Translations under genes and position numbers: made by a program
From: Isoetes taiwanensis
Taxonomy: Eukaryota > Streptophyta > Lycopodiopsida > Isoetales > Isoetaceae
Assembly: GCA_021234155.1 (NCBI GenBank)
Contig: JAJEKV010000017.1
Span: forward strand, 9,429,525 to 9,493,524
Direction: 5' to 3'
DNA length: 64,000 bases
In this document: positions 20,586 to 32,900 of the stretch, one piece after another
How the letters are laid out: each line of letters begins with the position of its first letter
How positions within the stretch are numbered: position 1 is the stretch's first letter
Notes under the pieces: model-generated
What the model was told of the DNA's origin: nothing
What the model saw: the letters and a program-made list of their open reading frames with translations, nothing else
Database searches by the model: none

Positions 20586-22202
20586 TGTGACGTTCCCATA
20601 AAATATATGGTATAAATACATATATTTTATTCCATATCACCATACAAGTCTGCCTTAGTAGCCTTGTATACCTTAGTGTGGAGAAGGGCACATGGCTAAG
20701 TCATTATACATGACTTAGCCAACCTTAGATATGGAACCATTTCCACATGGCTCCATCCTATTGGCAACCTGCCACATGGATGCACCCTATTGGAGCCACA
20801 TGGCATGACATGGCAACCCTAACCTTCTAATGGCCAAACCCTAACCCTAGGCCATTTTCTGGCTCCAACAGTCCTGGAACCATGTTCATGCTCGAAACTC
20901 TGTTTTGAGAATCGTTTGTTGCAGTACAACATAGCTCAGCAGCTCCAGGAGCGTGTACGCGTCAGAAGCAGTGGGAGCTATTCTGAACTACTTGCAACGC
21001 GATGGAGACGTCAGGAACATGTGGAAGTCCTCAAAAGCTGGTATTTGGAGTAGATTCCTTGGTAGATCATCTGAAAGTTAGGATTCCAGATGAGTTAGTA
21101 TTTCGTATCTCTAGTAAAGCCATTTTAGAACTCTTAGTTTGGGTATCGAAATCAATGAACCCTAACTATAAGTTAGATGCATGTGATCAAGATTAGATGT
21201 TATTCTCATTATTTATCATGTTATGTGGAAATATAATGTCGGTTGATCATGTTTGCGCCACTTGTATTGGGAAGGGGGATAGAGATCTAGTAGCCTTGTT
21301 TAGATGATGTTTCTAGTTTAGACCCTTTAGTTCCTATTATATGCAGTATGTGCATAGAGCCCACCTTGCTATGGAGGCTATGTAATGACTGAGCACCACA
21401 TAACGAGGTCAGTGGCAAAGTGGATGGAGGTCCCTGCTGAGCGCGGCTACTGGGGACCCATAGCGAGCTAGGCTTATATAGTCAATCACTTCGTGTGGGT
21501 CGGATATGAGTACGACACTTCCTGGGTCAATCAAGAGTGACAAGTGTCGGCCTGGCTCTTCAATGGGAGTTCAATCGGGTACGGACATGTGCCGCCACGA
21601 TCCTCTAGCTGTCCATGGAGCCACTGCACTTCAAGAGGGGGAGATGCAACCTCTCCTACCTCATCGAACCGGGAAGATGCAATCTGAGTAGCCCCGTTGG
21701 GAGATACCATGGGGTTACATCTCTGGCAGGTTACAGTCATGGCAGAGCCTGATTTAGCCTATCCGCAAGGTATGCACAAGAGGGGCGGATGGAGTGGTCA
21801 ACTCTAGCCATTGTCTATTGTCAGCCCAAGTCATTGCCATAAATCGGTCTGCTCTATCTTGAGATCTTAGCCGTCATCTACTTTCCTCACGAGTCTGAGC
21901 CTTAGTAGGAGCTCATGTGATGATGATGTATTGATATCTATGATAGATCTATGGATGAATAAATGGTACTACCCTTCGAGGTGGCTGATTGTATTGTGCT
22001 AGTGTTAATATTTATGTTTATGCTTCCATTGTTATAGGAACCCATAGGGAAAGGGCGCGCAAGACATCTTCGTGTTCCCTCCCCGCATCATGGCCATCCC
22101 AGGTGGGGGATAGAAGAAGGGCCCATGCGGCAGGTGTGTTGGATGGGGGATTTCTTGCGAGACGTACGATAAGGCGTCATATTTTTGGTGGGGAATGTCA
22201 CA
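20586..22202 (+). mobile_element. 1.6-kb LTR of an LTR retrotransposon
   Basis: The segment begins TGTGACGTTCCC and ends GGGGAATGTCACA, an inverted terminal match typical of LTR ends (TG...CA). It is followed immediately by TAGTATCAGAGC (22204-22215), a close match to the primer-binding site for initiator tRNA-Met. Length about 1617 bp. The sequence preceding the LTR is atcac; no second LTR was found downstream, so this is the 5' LTR of a decayed element. A fragmentary relative occurs at 50.1-51.1 kb. Confidence 0.75.
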
Positions 22203-23060
22203 ATAGTATCAGAGCAATGATGTTGGTTGACTAAGATCCAACACTGGCCATGACCCTGAATAGGTAGATTAACTAGCCTAGTTAAGGAATGGAATGAAAA
22301 TTCTGGGAGAAATTTTTTCCCCATTAGCAGCGTCATAGTTTAGATTAAGTTATTATCTAGAGGGTAGAAATAATATAGTCAAAAGAAACTTTCTAGTAAT
22401 TTGAGCTCATGTTATTTATGAACCGCATTTTACAAGTGAAAATTGAACGAGAAATTGCTCAAGAGAAAGCTTGAAAGAAAATGGCGCGAAATGACCAATA
22501 TTTGGCCGAATATAAATAGAGAAATTTCGAGAAATAATTAAGTGACTAGAGAAAGTACCTTAATTAATAACCCATAGTTATAATACATTGACTCTTAAGA
22601 AAAGTGGCCACTAAAAATCTATGGAAGAACCTTACTCATTAGAAGTTCCCAAATTGTAGCTTGAAGCTCTTCTTTGCCCTTGTAGTTGTAAGGCGAATTT
22701 TAAGCTAATCTCCAAAGCTATTATAGAGTGCACACCGAATAAACAGTCTACGAGATCGATCCAGAGGTGCCTCGAATAGACACAGTCGACCATAATAGAG
22801 GCAAAAGCTCTCGAAAAGGCCATCATGAAAGAAGCCAACTTGTGGGAGGATCAAACAGGCAGCCAGGAAGGTTGGAAGCCTGCGCTTGCGCCTAAACGTT
22901 GGCCCTACAGCCTAGGTCAAGCGATTCAAGCTCTTCAGACGAATTGTATCACTCTTGGAGGGGAAGCAACCTAGCACTTCAGGTGAATCATCACGAGGCT
23001 CGAGAAATGGAGATCGTATCATCTGCTTCTAAAGAAATAGCTCATTAAGAGTCAGAGCAA
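22203..23060 (+). mobile_element. Decayed leader and gag region behind the 1.6-kb LTR
   Basis: Starts with the primer-binding site. The segment from about 22380 to 22560 (agtcaaaagaaactttctag, then gaccaatatttgg) is shared with the scrambled copy at 50.1-50.4 kb. Degenerate coding follows without an intact gag frame. No pol domains are visible downstream, so the element is truncated. Confidence 0.5.
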
Positions 23061-24360
23061 ATCCAGACACAGAAAATCAGAGCGTTCTTTGACAGAGCTC
23101 TTCAACCTGAGCACTGAAGTGGAAATGGAGGGCTCAGAATCTTCGCCACAAGTTTCCGATTAGTGGTAACCCAAAGAAAGGCTTCTCCAAAGCTACTGTG
23201 ATATCCAGAAGAACGACGTACCTTCCTTAGAAAGAAGGGCTCCTCAGTTTCATTTCTTTTTCGCCCCACAGAGAAATTCATGGCTGGGAGGGAAAACATG
23301 AGCTTGGAAGAAAGATATGGGCTGGGAAGGAAGATTAGCTGGGTTAGGGCAGATTGAGTCAGCTGGTTCTAGCCCTCTTGCTGGAAGCACCTCTTGTTGA
23401 GACTGTCTTGCTTCACAATAGATTGTTGAGACAGGTTTCCGCCCCTTTTTAGATTGTACAGGTAGATTTTTAGGTTGATCGGATCGGATCGGTGCTACGC
23501 ACAAGGGACATTGGAGTTATATTCAAGGACACGCTCCTTAAAATGGAAAGCAGTATCAGCCAAGTGATATTGCTTTGAGTTGGTCAGTCCTGGCCATTCC
23601 ACGGGGCACCAGAACAGGGCTGAAGCATAAACAGAGAGGTTGCCAGAAGCAGGTGATAACGGTTCCTATTGCATCGGACCCTACCCTGTATCTCCCATGC
23701 TTTTTCCTCTATTTTCTTGGGCATCTTGGGCATTGGTAATTTCTTCCCAGAGCAAAGCTATGACTGGCGATCTCCCTTGTTCTAAAGAAATACCTTTGAT
23801 GGCCTTATCGACAAGCTTTGATGGCTTATGCGTTGGTTATCAGTGGCATCTCGAAAACTTCCAGATCGAAGAATGGCTTTTAAACCAAGTTCTGAATCAA
23901 TGGATGCTGCCAGATAAACCAAGTTTTGGATCAATGGATGCTGCCAGAGATAATGGCAATGTTGTACGTAAAAAGGAAGAGACTCATAGAATGGTAGAGG
24001 CCAATAGAGCTTTTGGAAATTTCCGTTCATATAAATAAAGAGCTCAATAACATACCCCATTGAAAAATAACATAGAGGCATATTTTGGTTGACTCAAACT
24101 TTGAAAAACAGAGATCTACTTATGGTTTTGCAGTTCTGTGTTAGCATATACGGTGGAAACTACTGGATTGTAAAGGAAAACAAATATTGACTATTTTTTG
24201 TATAAAGGAAACATGGACGCATTTTCTAGAAAAAAAAAAAATAACATCTTTGTTTTGGTGTGATATGAGAATTGTGTTATTTTTAATGGTTTATATGTCA
24301 TTCATGGTTTTTTTTGAATTTTTTTATCTTTTAAAACAACCAAAAAAACAAGATCTCCCA
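23061..24360. other. No gene recognised
   Basis: Short overlapping frames on both strands, the longest 132 codons at 23640-24038, have no recognisable domain. A near-duplicate of about 30 bp (aaccaagttctgaatcaatg / aaccaagttttggatcaatg) sits at about 23883 and 23919. Confidence 0.4.
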
Positions 24361-24364
24361 TAAC

Positions 24365-24575
24365 ACACCAAAACAACCTAAGTTAACCTAAGTTAGCTAA
24401 CTTAAGTTAACCTAAGTTAACTTAACCTAAGTTAATCTAAGTTAAGTAAAATTAAGTTAGGTTAACTTAACTTAACTTAGGTTAACTTATGTTAACTTAA
24501 CTTAACCTAAGTTAACTTAAGTTAAGTTAACCTAATTTAGGTCAAGTTAGGTTAAGTTAGGTTGACGCATGGAGC
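24365..24575. repeat. TTAACCTAAG low-complexity palindromic repeat
   Basis: Dozens of interleaved ttaacctaag, gttaacttaa and aacttaagtt units, each partly self-complementary, run for about 200 bp. The word gttaac and its neighbours make the region able to fold in many registers. A more diffuse version continues at 24918-25340. Confidence 0.8.
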
Positions 24576-25734
24576 AACCTAAGTTTTAAGCGCTTGAGAT
24601 ATTAAGACAAATGGATATACGTGTGTGCATGCAACTGTTAGATTGACTGAGCATTGTAAACATTTAATTTAAGTTAAAGAAGTTGTCTTTTCCTTCAAAT
24701 GTTTGCTCTGGGTAAAAGACAGGTTATTGCATCTACAACGCAATAACTAGATATTAATTACATTGTTTTGAAATGCCTCTCAAGGCAGACAGTAAGTTTA
24801 CCGGATTTAGAGAAGATATGGAAAGCATTTCAAATAGTCTATTGACTAGCTTTGCAAAAAGGGTGTCACTTCTCAAGATAGGTAATCGAGTTCGATTAGG
24901 GTCTATTCGCACCCATGGTTAAGTTTAATTAACTGTTACCGTTAAGTTAACACTAACTGGGTGATTGCCTTCACACCAAAGCTAGTTAAAAAAATCAGTT
25001 AGGCTAACTTAATGGAATATTATTTTGCACTCATTTAGTTAAAAACTTTGGTTAAAAAATAACTTAACTAGTTAACTAAATTCTTTCGAACATGTCTAGT
25101 TAAATTAGCCAAAGGCATAAAAAATTATAAGCACAATTAACTAAATTTAAAGTGACCCCTATGGGGTGATTTAACTAAACTTAAAGTGACCTCTATGGAG
25201 TGATTTAACTGTTAGTGCTAATTTCTAATTTAGTTAACTTTTAGTTAATTTTGCTAACTGAACCGAACAAGGTGCAAAGACAAGTGCGAATGTAAATTCT
25301 GTTAAAAAACATAATTTGACTTAACTTAACTTAACTGCGGGTCCGAATATACCTAGCCTTTGAGAAGGGTTGGAATTCTTTAAGATGGACAATTGAGTTC
25401 GATCAATCTTTAAACAAGTTATTCCCGCAAGGCAGATTATTGAGTACGATCGGTCTTGAGATGGGAAGGAAACTTATCTTCGCAAGGCAAATGATCGAGG
25501 TCAATCAGTCTTGAGACGGGAAGGAATTGATATGGAACAGGCTTGGGGGAGCGGTTTATGAGACTTGAAGGATGAGCACAAGCAAGCACAATATTTCACT
25601 TAGCCAAACAAGTACAAAGAATGTCTCTCCATATATATTTTAGAGATAAACCTTATGAGTTTTATTGAGAATCCCATAAAAAGGACCATGAATATTTTAT
25701 ATAAAAGGAAGGGACCATTTGTTCCATTCATTGA

Positions 25735-26150
25735 ATTCTCATGTAAGGGATGGCGTAGGATACCCTAGTTTCGGGGATCCCGAAGGTGTAATCCCAGAGG
25801 ATGGGATCCCCAGGGGGTGTGATTCCGGAGGACGGGATCCCACAGTAAGCATGCCTTACTGCGCAGTAACTGCGCAAAAATCGTGCAAAATCAAGGCAAA
25901 GTTCCGATGGGTTTTTCTCTCCCGATCCTCCAAGAAATCGGATGGGCAACGGAGGAGGAAGCAGGGCAAGCGCCGTTGCAATGGGGACGACTCGAATTCA
26001 GGAAAAACTGCGCAGTAACCCATTAACTGCACAGTTGACCATGGGATCCCGGAGGAGGGGATCGCACGGCCAAATTCCAGAGGAGGGGATCCCATTTGGT
26101 GATCCTGGGGGGGCGGGATCAGCCCAAACCAGGGTACACTTATCTTCATC
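25735..26150. repeat. GGGATCCC-type interspersed motif cluster
   Basis: At least six copies of a motif like ccggaggacgggatccca, ccagaggatgggatcccc and ccagaggaggggatccca occur in 400 bp, mixed with a second palindrome, ttactgcgcagtaa, and relatives. Upstream, at about 25695, is ttatataaaagg, a possible TATA. It could be the U3/R part of a decayed LTR, but no LTR boundaries or primer-binding site were identified. Confidence 0.5.
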
Positions 26151-27087
26151 CGTAAGGGATGGGGTCACAAAAATAGCAATAAGGGATCGTTATCTATCTT
26201 TATCAGAAAGGGCACAAATGGGTCGTGTGCAAAATTAAGATAAAAAGCATTGCCAAGAAAGAGGTATTGTTAGAAAAAAGGGCTTGGGCTTTATAAAGGA
26301 GAGGAACCTGTTAATTGACATTCAGACAGACTCCTTCTATAATGACTATCTCTGTCTCTGCCTTACCAGATTTACCAAAACGAGTTGATCTTGGATTCCT
26401 ATCCTTTTCATAACTCTTGCCAGGATCCAAAGTTAAAACCCAGAGAGATAGAATCGTTATTATGTCAGACTCTTAAGATTGGGTCCATGTAAAGCTTGTT
26501 TATTTGTGCTCTCAAGCCTGAACTCGGTTGGGTGGTGAACTTGTGCCAGAAGATTCAAGGAAAAAACTACAAAATACCCTTATGTTTTGACGAATTTCAC
26601 GACGTACCCCTGAGTTTTCATAAATTTTTGTAATGCCCTTGGTCAACGTATCTGGCCCTGTAGAAAGTTGTATATCATCAAATGCCCTTGTATTTTATGC
26701 CCTTGTTCTACCCGTGAACTTACTTCGGATATATTTTGTCTACTAAGTTTGTTGAAGTTTGCAGGAAGTACATGTATTTCGTAAACAGAACCAAAGCCTA
26801 ATATATCTTGATTTTAACAGATTACAATGCAAAATGGGCAGAGGCAAGAGGCCATTGAAAGATAATACTGCATTGAGTGTGGCTAAAGTTTTATACTAGC
26901 AGATAACAACACAATTTGGATGCCCTTTTTGAGCTTGTAAGTGGTAGAGATGCGTATTTTCTCAAATAGACAATTGAGATTCTTGTATAGAACTTTCTCA
27001 TCACCCATTGCAAATCCACTTCTTACTGTCCAAGGGCCAATTTGCAAGAAGAATCCATTAATAAAACCTTGATTATTATCTTGAAAA

Positions 27088-27318
27088 AGATTTACGAATC
27101 TACAAGAAAAAATTGGAAATAAGCTTCCTGCAGTATTATGGGCATACAGAACTACCTACAAAACTATATTGGGTCACACACCATTCCAAGTTACATATGG
27201 TATGGAAGCAGTTATGCCTTTTGAATTTTTAATTCATAGCCTTTGTATAGCAGTACAGGATAGATTATCGCCTGATAAATCAACAGCACGTAGGCTCTTA
27301 CAACTGGAAGCTTTATAA
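27088..27318 (+). pseudogene. Ty3/gypsy integrase fragment
   Basis: An open frame reads NKLPAVLWAYRTTYKTILGH, then TPFQVTYGMEAVMPFEF, ending at TAA 27316-27318. LPAVLWAYRTT...TPFxxxYGxEAVxPxE is the signature of the C-terminal part of gypsy integrases, just after the catalytic core. Only about 77 codons survive; upstream sequence has no clear pol. It is followed within 80 bp by the LINE. Confidence 0.8.
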
Positions 27319-27394
27319 AGCATATTGTCTGCACATCTACTCCATGTCGACCAAATGGTTCTTAGTATTTCTATGGCAAGAACATTGATCTTTT

Positions 27395-29642
27395 TAGCTT
27401 CATCCTTCACTCCCGAGCAGTGGAGGCAATACTTGCAACAGCTATACGACCCTCAGGGTGCACATGCAGCATTACCCCTGCAAGAAGGCCCAGTGCTGGA
27501 AATCACAGATTCAGACGTGGAACAAGGCTTACAGCGTCTTGCCAATGGGAAAGCCCCGGACCGGATGGCATGCGTAATTGCTTAAGTGGGGCGTGGTCGT
27601 CCATAATACCGGGTTGACCGCCTTGTTCAACAAGGCATTACAGAAGGCTTCCCGATGCGGTGGACCAATAGCGAGTTGTTCCCATCTATAAGGCGGTGAC
27701 CCGCCTTTGCCCGATAATTACCGAACAATCATGGTCATTCGGCGGTTTGCAAAATTGCTTTTTGGGATTCTCGGCGCAGCGGTTGATGGGTCGGGCAGAG
27801 GCGGCAGAGGTACTGGGCCCTCACCCAAAGCGGGGATTCGGACTCGACACTCAACCATTGACCACATCTTCACATTGCGAAGCTCGGTTGAAGACGGCCA
27901 GAACCGCCGTCGGGATCTATATTGTTGCTTCGTGGATTTTGCAAAGGCATTTGACACCGCGGCCTCGGGGAAAACTATGGGCAAGATGCGGCATTTGGGG
28001 GTTCCTGTAGATTTGCGTAATGCACGATTATGCCGTGCTTTATGAAAGATGCTCGGCCGGTTGGGTTGCCGACAAGCCAACCATTTGATAGTAGTATCGG
28101 GGTTCGCCAGGGATGCCCTCTCTCCCCAACATTGTTTGGGCTTTACATTGATCAATTGGAGAGCTGGCTTGCTGATAATGGGGGCGACGGGGCTCACCTT
28201 CTCTACCAGATCATCAAGCAGTTAATATATGCTGATGATGTGGACCTCCTAGCTTACACACCAGCAGACATGCAACGACATCTCGATGCCCCCGGACACA
28301 TTTTGTCAAGCGACTTTAATCGATATGCGCGTCAACTTGGCCAAGACTAAGGTGGTTTTCATATCATCTTCACGACAGCCGAGGATCCCCTCCTTCCGTT
28401 ACCGAGGGCAGAATGTGGAAGTAGCATCCACATACAAATATTTGGGAGTGGAGTTTCCGTCTACTATGCTTTGGGACACATCCATACAGCCTACGAAGTT
28501 ACGGGCGGGCTGGAAAGCACTATATGCAATGCAAAACAATAGTCATAGAGCGGAGTTGTATGATTGGACCCATCATCACACTGCTCAAAGTCTTAGTGGA
28601 GCCCGCCCTTTTATACGGGGTTGAAGTATGGGGCCCAAGAGTATCCCTCGCTACTTGGAATGAATTGGAGCAGTGCGTAAAGCCTTCTTGGTAACGAAAG
28701 CACTAGGGGTGAAGTCCACAGTCCCATATCAAATTCTACCGCAGGAAACAGATTCTTGCCTCTTGGGAGAGGGCTGCCCTTGATCGCCACATTGTCTATT
28801 TTCGAAGGTGGTCAACATGGACGATGCTCGTCTCCCAAAAGTAGCTTATGTCATGGCGATGGGGCCACAACGCCTCAAGGCCCTCTTTGGAGGGAAAAAG
28901 AGAGCTCAATGGATGGCTAGATGGAATGTGCGGGAGCACAGTGCATACATGTGCAAACAGAGGCGGCATCGCCATAGCTTTGAGGCAATATCTTGACGCT
29001 TTGCTTCATCAGCAAGCTTTGGGATGCCGCCCTTGAACAGTCAAGACAAAGACACTACCGGCGCCACATAAATCCCACATTGAACGAGGCCCACAATGCT
29101 ACCGCGCACCCACTTGCCCATGAAAAGACGCGCAGACTCATTGCCTCCATTCGCACAGGGCACATCATCTTCGCATTGAGACAGCGGATGGATTGGTGAG
29201 CCACGCCGGGACGTGCTCTGGTCAATGCCGCCAAATGGGAGTCATTGAGGATGAATCTCATACCCTTCAAAGTTGCCCAAAGATATGATCAAATCCGGAC
29301 GCTTATCTTTGAGTTGGTCGCCCCGCCACCGCTACATGTGACATTGAGCACGGCGATCCGCAGACGGATGCTAGGATCATACCTTCAGGAGGTCATGGAC
29401 ATGCGAGATCAGCTATGTCCTCGGGCACACACTTGACATGTACATACACATTTATTTCATGATGATGTATACTTGTACAGTTTGACAGCATTCTTATTAC
29501 TGTCACGGTTTTTCCCTCGAAAACCCTTCGGGGCGGGGGTTTTTTAACCCGGACAGTAATAAGTTTGCTGCGCTCCTTCTGGGTCCCATAGGCCGATTGG
29601 TCTCAGTGGACGATAAAAAAACTATTCTATTCTATTCTATTC
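27395..29642 (+). mobile_element. 5'-truncated LINE with reverse transcriptase
   Basis: Frames joined by small shifts encode a non-LTR reverse transcriptase. Visible parts in order are SFTPEQWRQYLQQLYDP; NGKAP and GPDGMRN; PLPDNYRTIMVIRRFAKLL; RTRHSTIDHIFTLRSS; FVDFAKAFDT; GVRQGCPLSPTLFGLYIDQL; IYADDVDLLAYT (YADD active site, about 28227-28262); then NLAKTKVVFISS and STYKYLGVEF. A Cys/His-rich or basic tail follows to about 29436. The 3' UTR contains a 12-bp stem hairpin and ends in a TTCTA repeat tail instead of poly(A). The endonuclease domain and ORF1 are missing, a usual 5' truncation. Several frameshifts mean the copy is dead. Confidence 0.8.
29493..29563 (+). repeat. 3'-UTR hairpin of the LINE
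   Basis: cttattactgtc (29493-29504) pairs perfectly with gacagtaataag (29552-29563). The loop contains a second small stem (ccccgaagg/gggttttttaaccc region). Stem-loops close to the 3' end are known recognition elements for reverse transcriptases of some LINE families; that role here is inferred. Confidence 0.75.
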
Positions 29643-29956
29643 TTCAAAGTTGAATGAAGACAATGTAATGTAACAAATGTTTTTATTCAATAAAATGGTG
29701 TGAATTATTTTAAATCCTTCAGATAGGGTGTCCAAACACATCACAATTTATTGTCTTAGTGGCAATATTTCTTGAACACTTCATAAGGCATCCAACTTTA
29801 TATATAACTTCAAATACAACTTTTTATTATGAAGATAGTAATGATTGCCTACTTCAATTGTTTCATGAAGAAGTTGATAACAAAATGTTAATATCATGAT
29901 GCCAAAAAATGCTGAAGATGAGCATTTAGTAGAAGACCATCGAGATAACTCGAAGT

Positions 29957-32900
29957 TTACATGTCAGTGTATGATTGAGCTATTTGAACATTAACACTTG
30001 CCATCGAGTAAGGTGGAAGCAAGGTCTCCATGTAATTTTCTGAAATCATAGGTGCGGCTGAGGTTTTTGGAATAATCTTCACAAGATGGAATAAGAGTGT
30101 TAATTAAGAATCTCAAAGGAAAAAGGGGGGGGGGAGGGCATCTTACTTTATTTGGTTGGCTAAATGAATTCTCATCCATTTTGTCACTAGAAGCCAACAT
30201 TATAATTGTTGCATTTGATGCTTTTATACCATCAACTTGAAGCTGTAAACTTAGATAGTTGCTTCCAAAGTTCACCATCTATGAAAATAAAACGAAGAAT
30301 AACTCATAGTTTCAATCAAAACAACTTAATCAAATGGCTTAAGCTTCAAGTAACATATGTTGCTGACCTTTACTATGATCGAATGCTCTCCATTATTTGT
30401 TTTGAAATGCAATGCTGATGCTACAATGTTAGAACCACCAGAAAGATTATATGGCAACACATTAGCACCATTTGAGGATATGAAAAGTTGTTGGACCCAA
30501 TAACTTGGAGTTCCATATTGTTGCCAAGAATCAAACACAATACTATCTGGATTCCATCTAATCAAAAACATTATGCTAGTTAGTTTTTAAAAGATAAAAC
30601 ATACAATATATGTTAATCTCACCGGCGATCATTCGTATTTACAAAAAGTGGTGCATAGCTTGCTAGTTCCACCACGTCACTTTGGAGGGGGGGAAACAAA
30701 AACTAGTATTAGTTATTGATATAGAAAGAAGAACTAGTATTAGAATTAATAACCGTTTGGCCATTTGTGCACTCCTCTAAACTTCATCTGTAAAATTGCA
30801 TCTTTATCTGTCTTTATAAAGGCCCAATGCATAGCATCTTGACAAGTCACTATAACATCTATAACTGCCCGTAATTTGACATGTGCATTGTGCCAAACGA
30901 CTAGAAATTATCTCCCTCACTCTGATCTTTTAGTTGTCTATTGCTATCCTTCTCTAAATGGCCAATCATACCACATTGTGATTCAACAATTAGCAACATA
31001 AATTGTGCCAAAGTCTACATAAGTTATCTTAATGTCTCAGCATCATAGGTTTCCCATTACAAATTGAAGTGGTAGAACTTCTCCAAATCATATCAAAATA
31101 GAACTTCTGCATGCTTTCCGTAATGATTTTTTATTACTTGGAAAGGTGCCTTTGTTAATATTAAGGTGAAAGAATTGAATTATTAGTTTTTAAGCTTGAT
31201 GGCAGCACGATTTTAAACTTGATAGACAAAAAGATTCTTGGCATTGTGCAATTGGTCTTGATATAGTTTACTAGGGTTGTAGATGTTGGGACTAAGTTCA
31301 TGACCATTTAACTTTGTTGTTTGCATTTGTCTAAAATTGTTGAAGGCCAGGTTGTTGTAATTAAGTTGCCATCCCAAGATAGATTTCTGTATATGATAAA
31401 CCGAAATGTTTGAAAATAATTCATAGATTCAATCACCAAATTTATTTAACAATTCTTTTTCATGTGTGAGCACTTTCCACCCATGACCAAGATATATTAA
31501 TTATGCAAGTTTGCTTGTTACATTATTGTTCCATCTGGGTTTTGCCCAAGTTTTGTAATGTTTTTATTATGTTTGGTGATGTTTTGGATTGTTCTAGCCC
31601 ATTGCATGGGTCCCATGGCCTATTGGTCTCCGTGGACGTTAAAAAATCTATTCTATTCTATTCTATTCTATTCTATTCTATCAAATAGAAGCTTTGTTAT
31701 GACACACAACAATCAGGAGCTAGACAACTATTTCTTCTAGGTGATAAGGTTATTGCATCCATTATATAGCAAAATGATTTAGGAATTCTAGATTTGCATT
31801 ATGCATAAATACGCACCTGTTTAACTCCAAGCCTATTCTAAATGCACCTTCTGCCAAAGCTGCATATAGACTACCTTTACCAGCATCATTTCCAGTGACA
31901 GCATACTCACTTACAAAAATCTGAGAATGAAATAGTAAATTAAATCATTGTTGTATCTCCGGCATACTCGGTTAAGGTTACAACCAAATGTGTTAATTAC
32001 ACTATATCAAAGAAGGACAAACTTTCCCTTCTAAAATAATCTGACTCATGTCAATGCCATTGGACACATGTATGGATTGTGGAAATGCGTTGATGTATGG
32101 ATTGTGGAAATGCGTTGAATGTTAAGAATGACCTAAAATATAGACAAGCTTTACTCCCGCCATATCATATATTTTTCTTTTTTCTTCTGGTCATATTCTA
32201 ATATTAATAATGTGATATAATACATGGAATGGAAAGAATGGAAATAACACAAATAAACAATCTGATAGACATGGTCACACACACTCTATACGATGGTTAT
32301 TTGTATTTTCTAGTTCTAACAATCTATGTTCTCATTTAAAGTCGAAACTCAAATTCACACAGATGATCAACGAGCAACAACTTTCTGTTTTTAATCTTAT
32401 AAATAGATTATGTTGACTTCCAAACATAAACTCATTACTCGCCTCAACATATGAGAAAGAAGGAAATTACAAAGATCAAATATCAGCAGATACCCACCTT
32501 AGGGCCAGTTCTTGAAGTATGATCAAATTGATGAGCCATATTATATAGATTATTTGCTGATGTATACACCTGTAAAGTTCAAATGAATAAGGATCAATGC
32601 TCTAGAAACTTCAACAATGTTGTTTTCTTTTACAACTTACGTGAAAGTCATACAAGTCTGCTGGATGGTCGAGTTTTTTATAGGATCCATCACAGTTTGA
32701 AATGATATTCATATCTGGATAGGTTTGCTTGATGGCATTGTAAAATTTCATATAATTATCTAAGAATAAAACATGTAGATTTATTAAAATTCTTTAACAA
32801 CATTTAATTTGAAAAAAATGTATTTAAAAATAAAGAAGAATACCTCTATAGTATTGTAAACCACAATCTTCATTTCCAATACTAACATACTGAAGATCAA

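Noticed and set aside
20855-20875. accctaaccctagg, telomere-like words
   Set aside because: Only two units; lies inside the 1.6-kb LTR and is not an interstitial telomere array.
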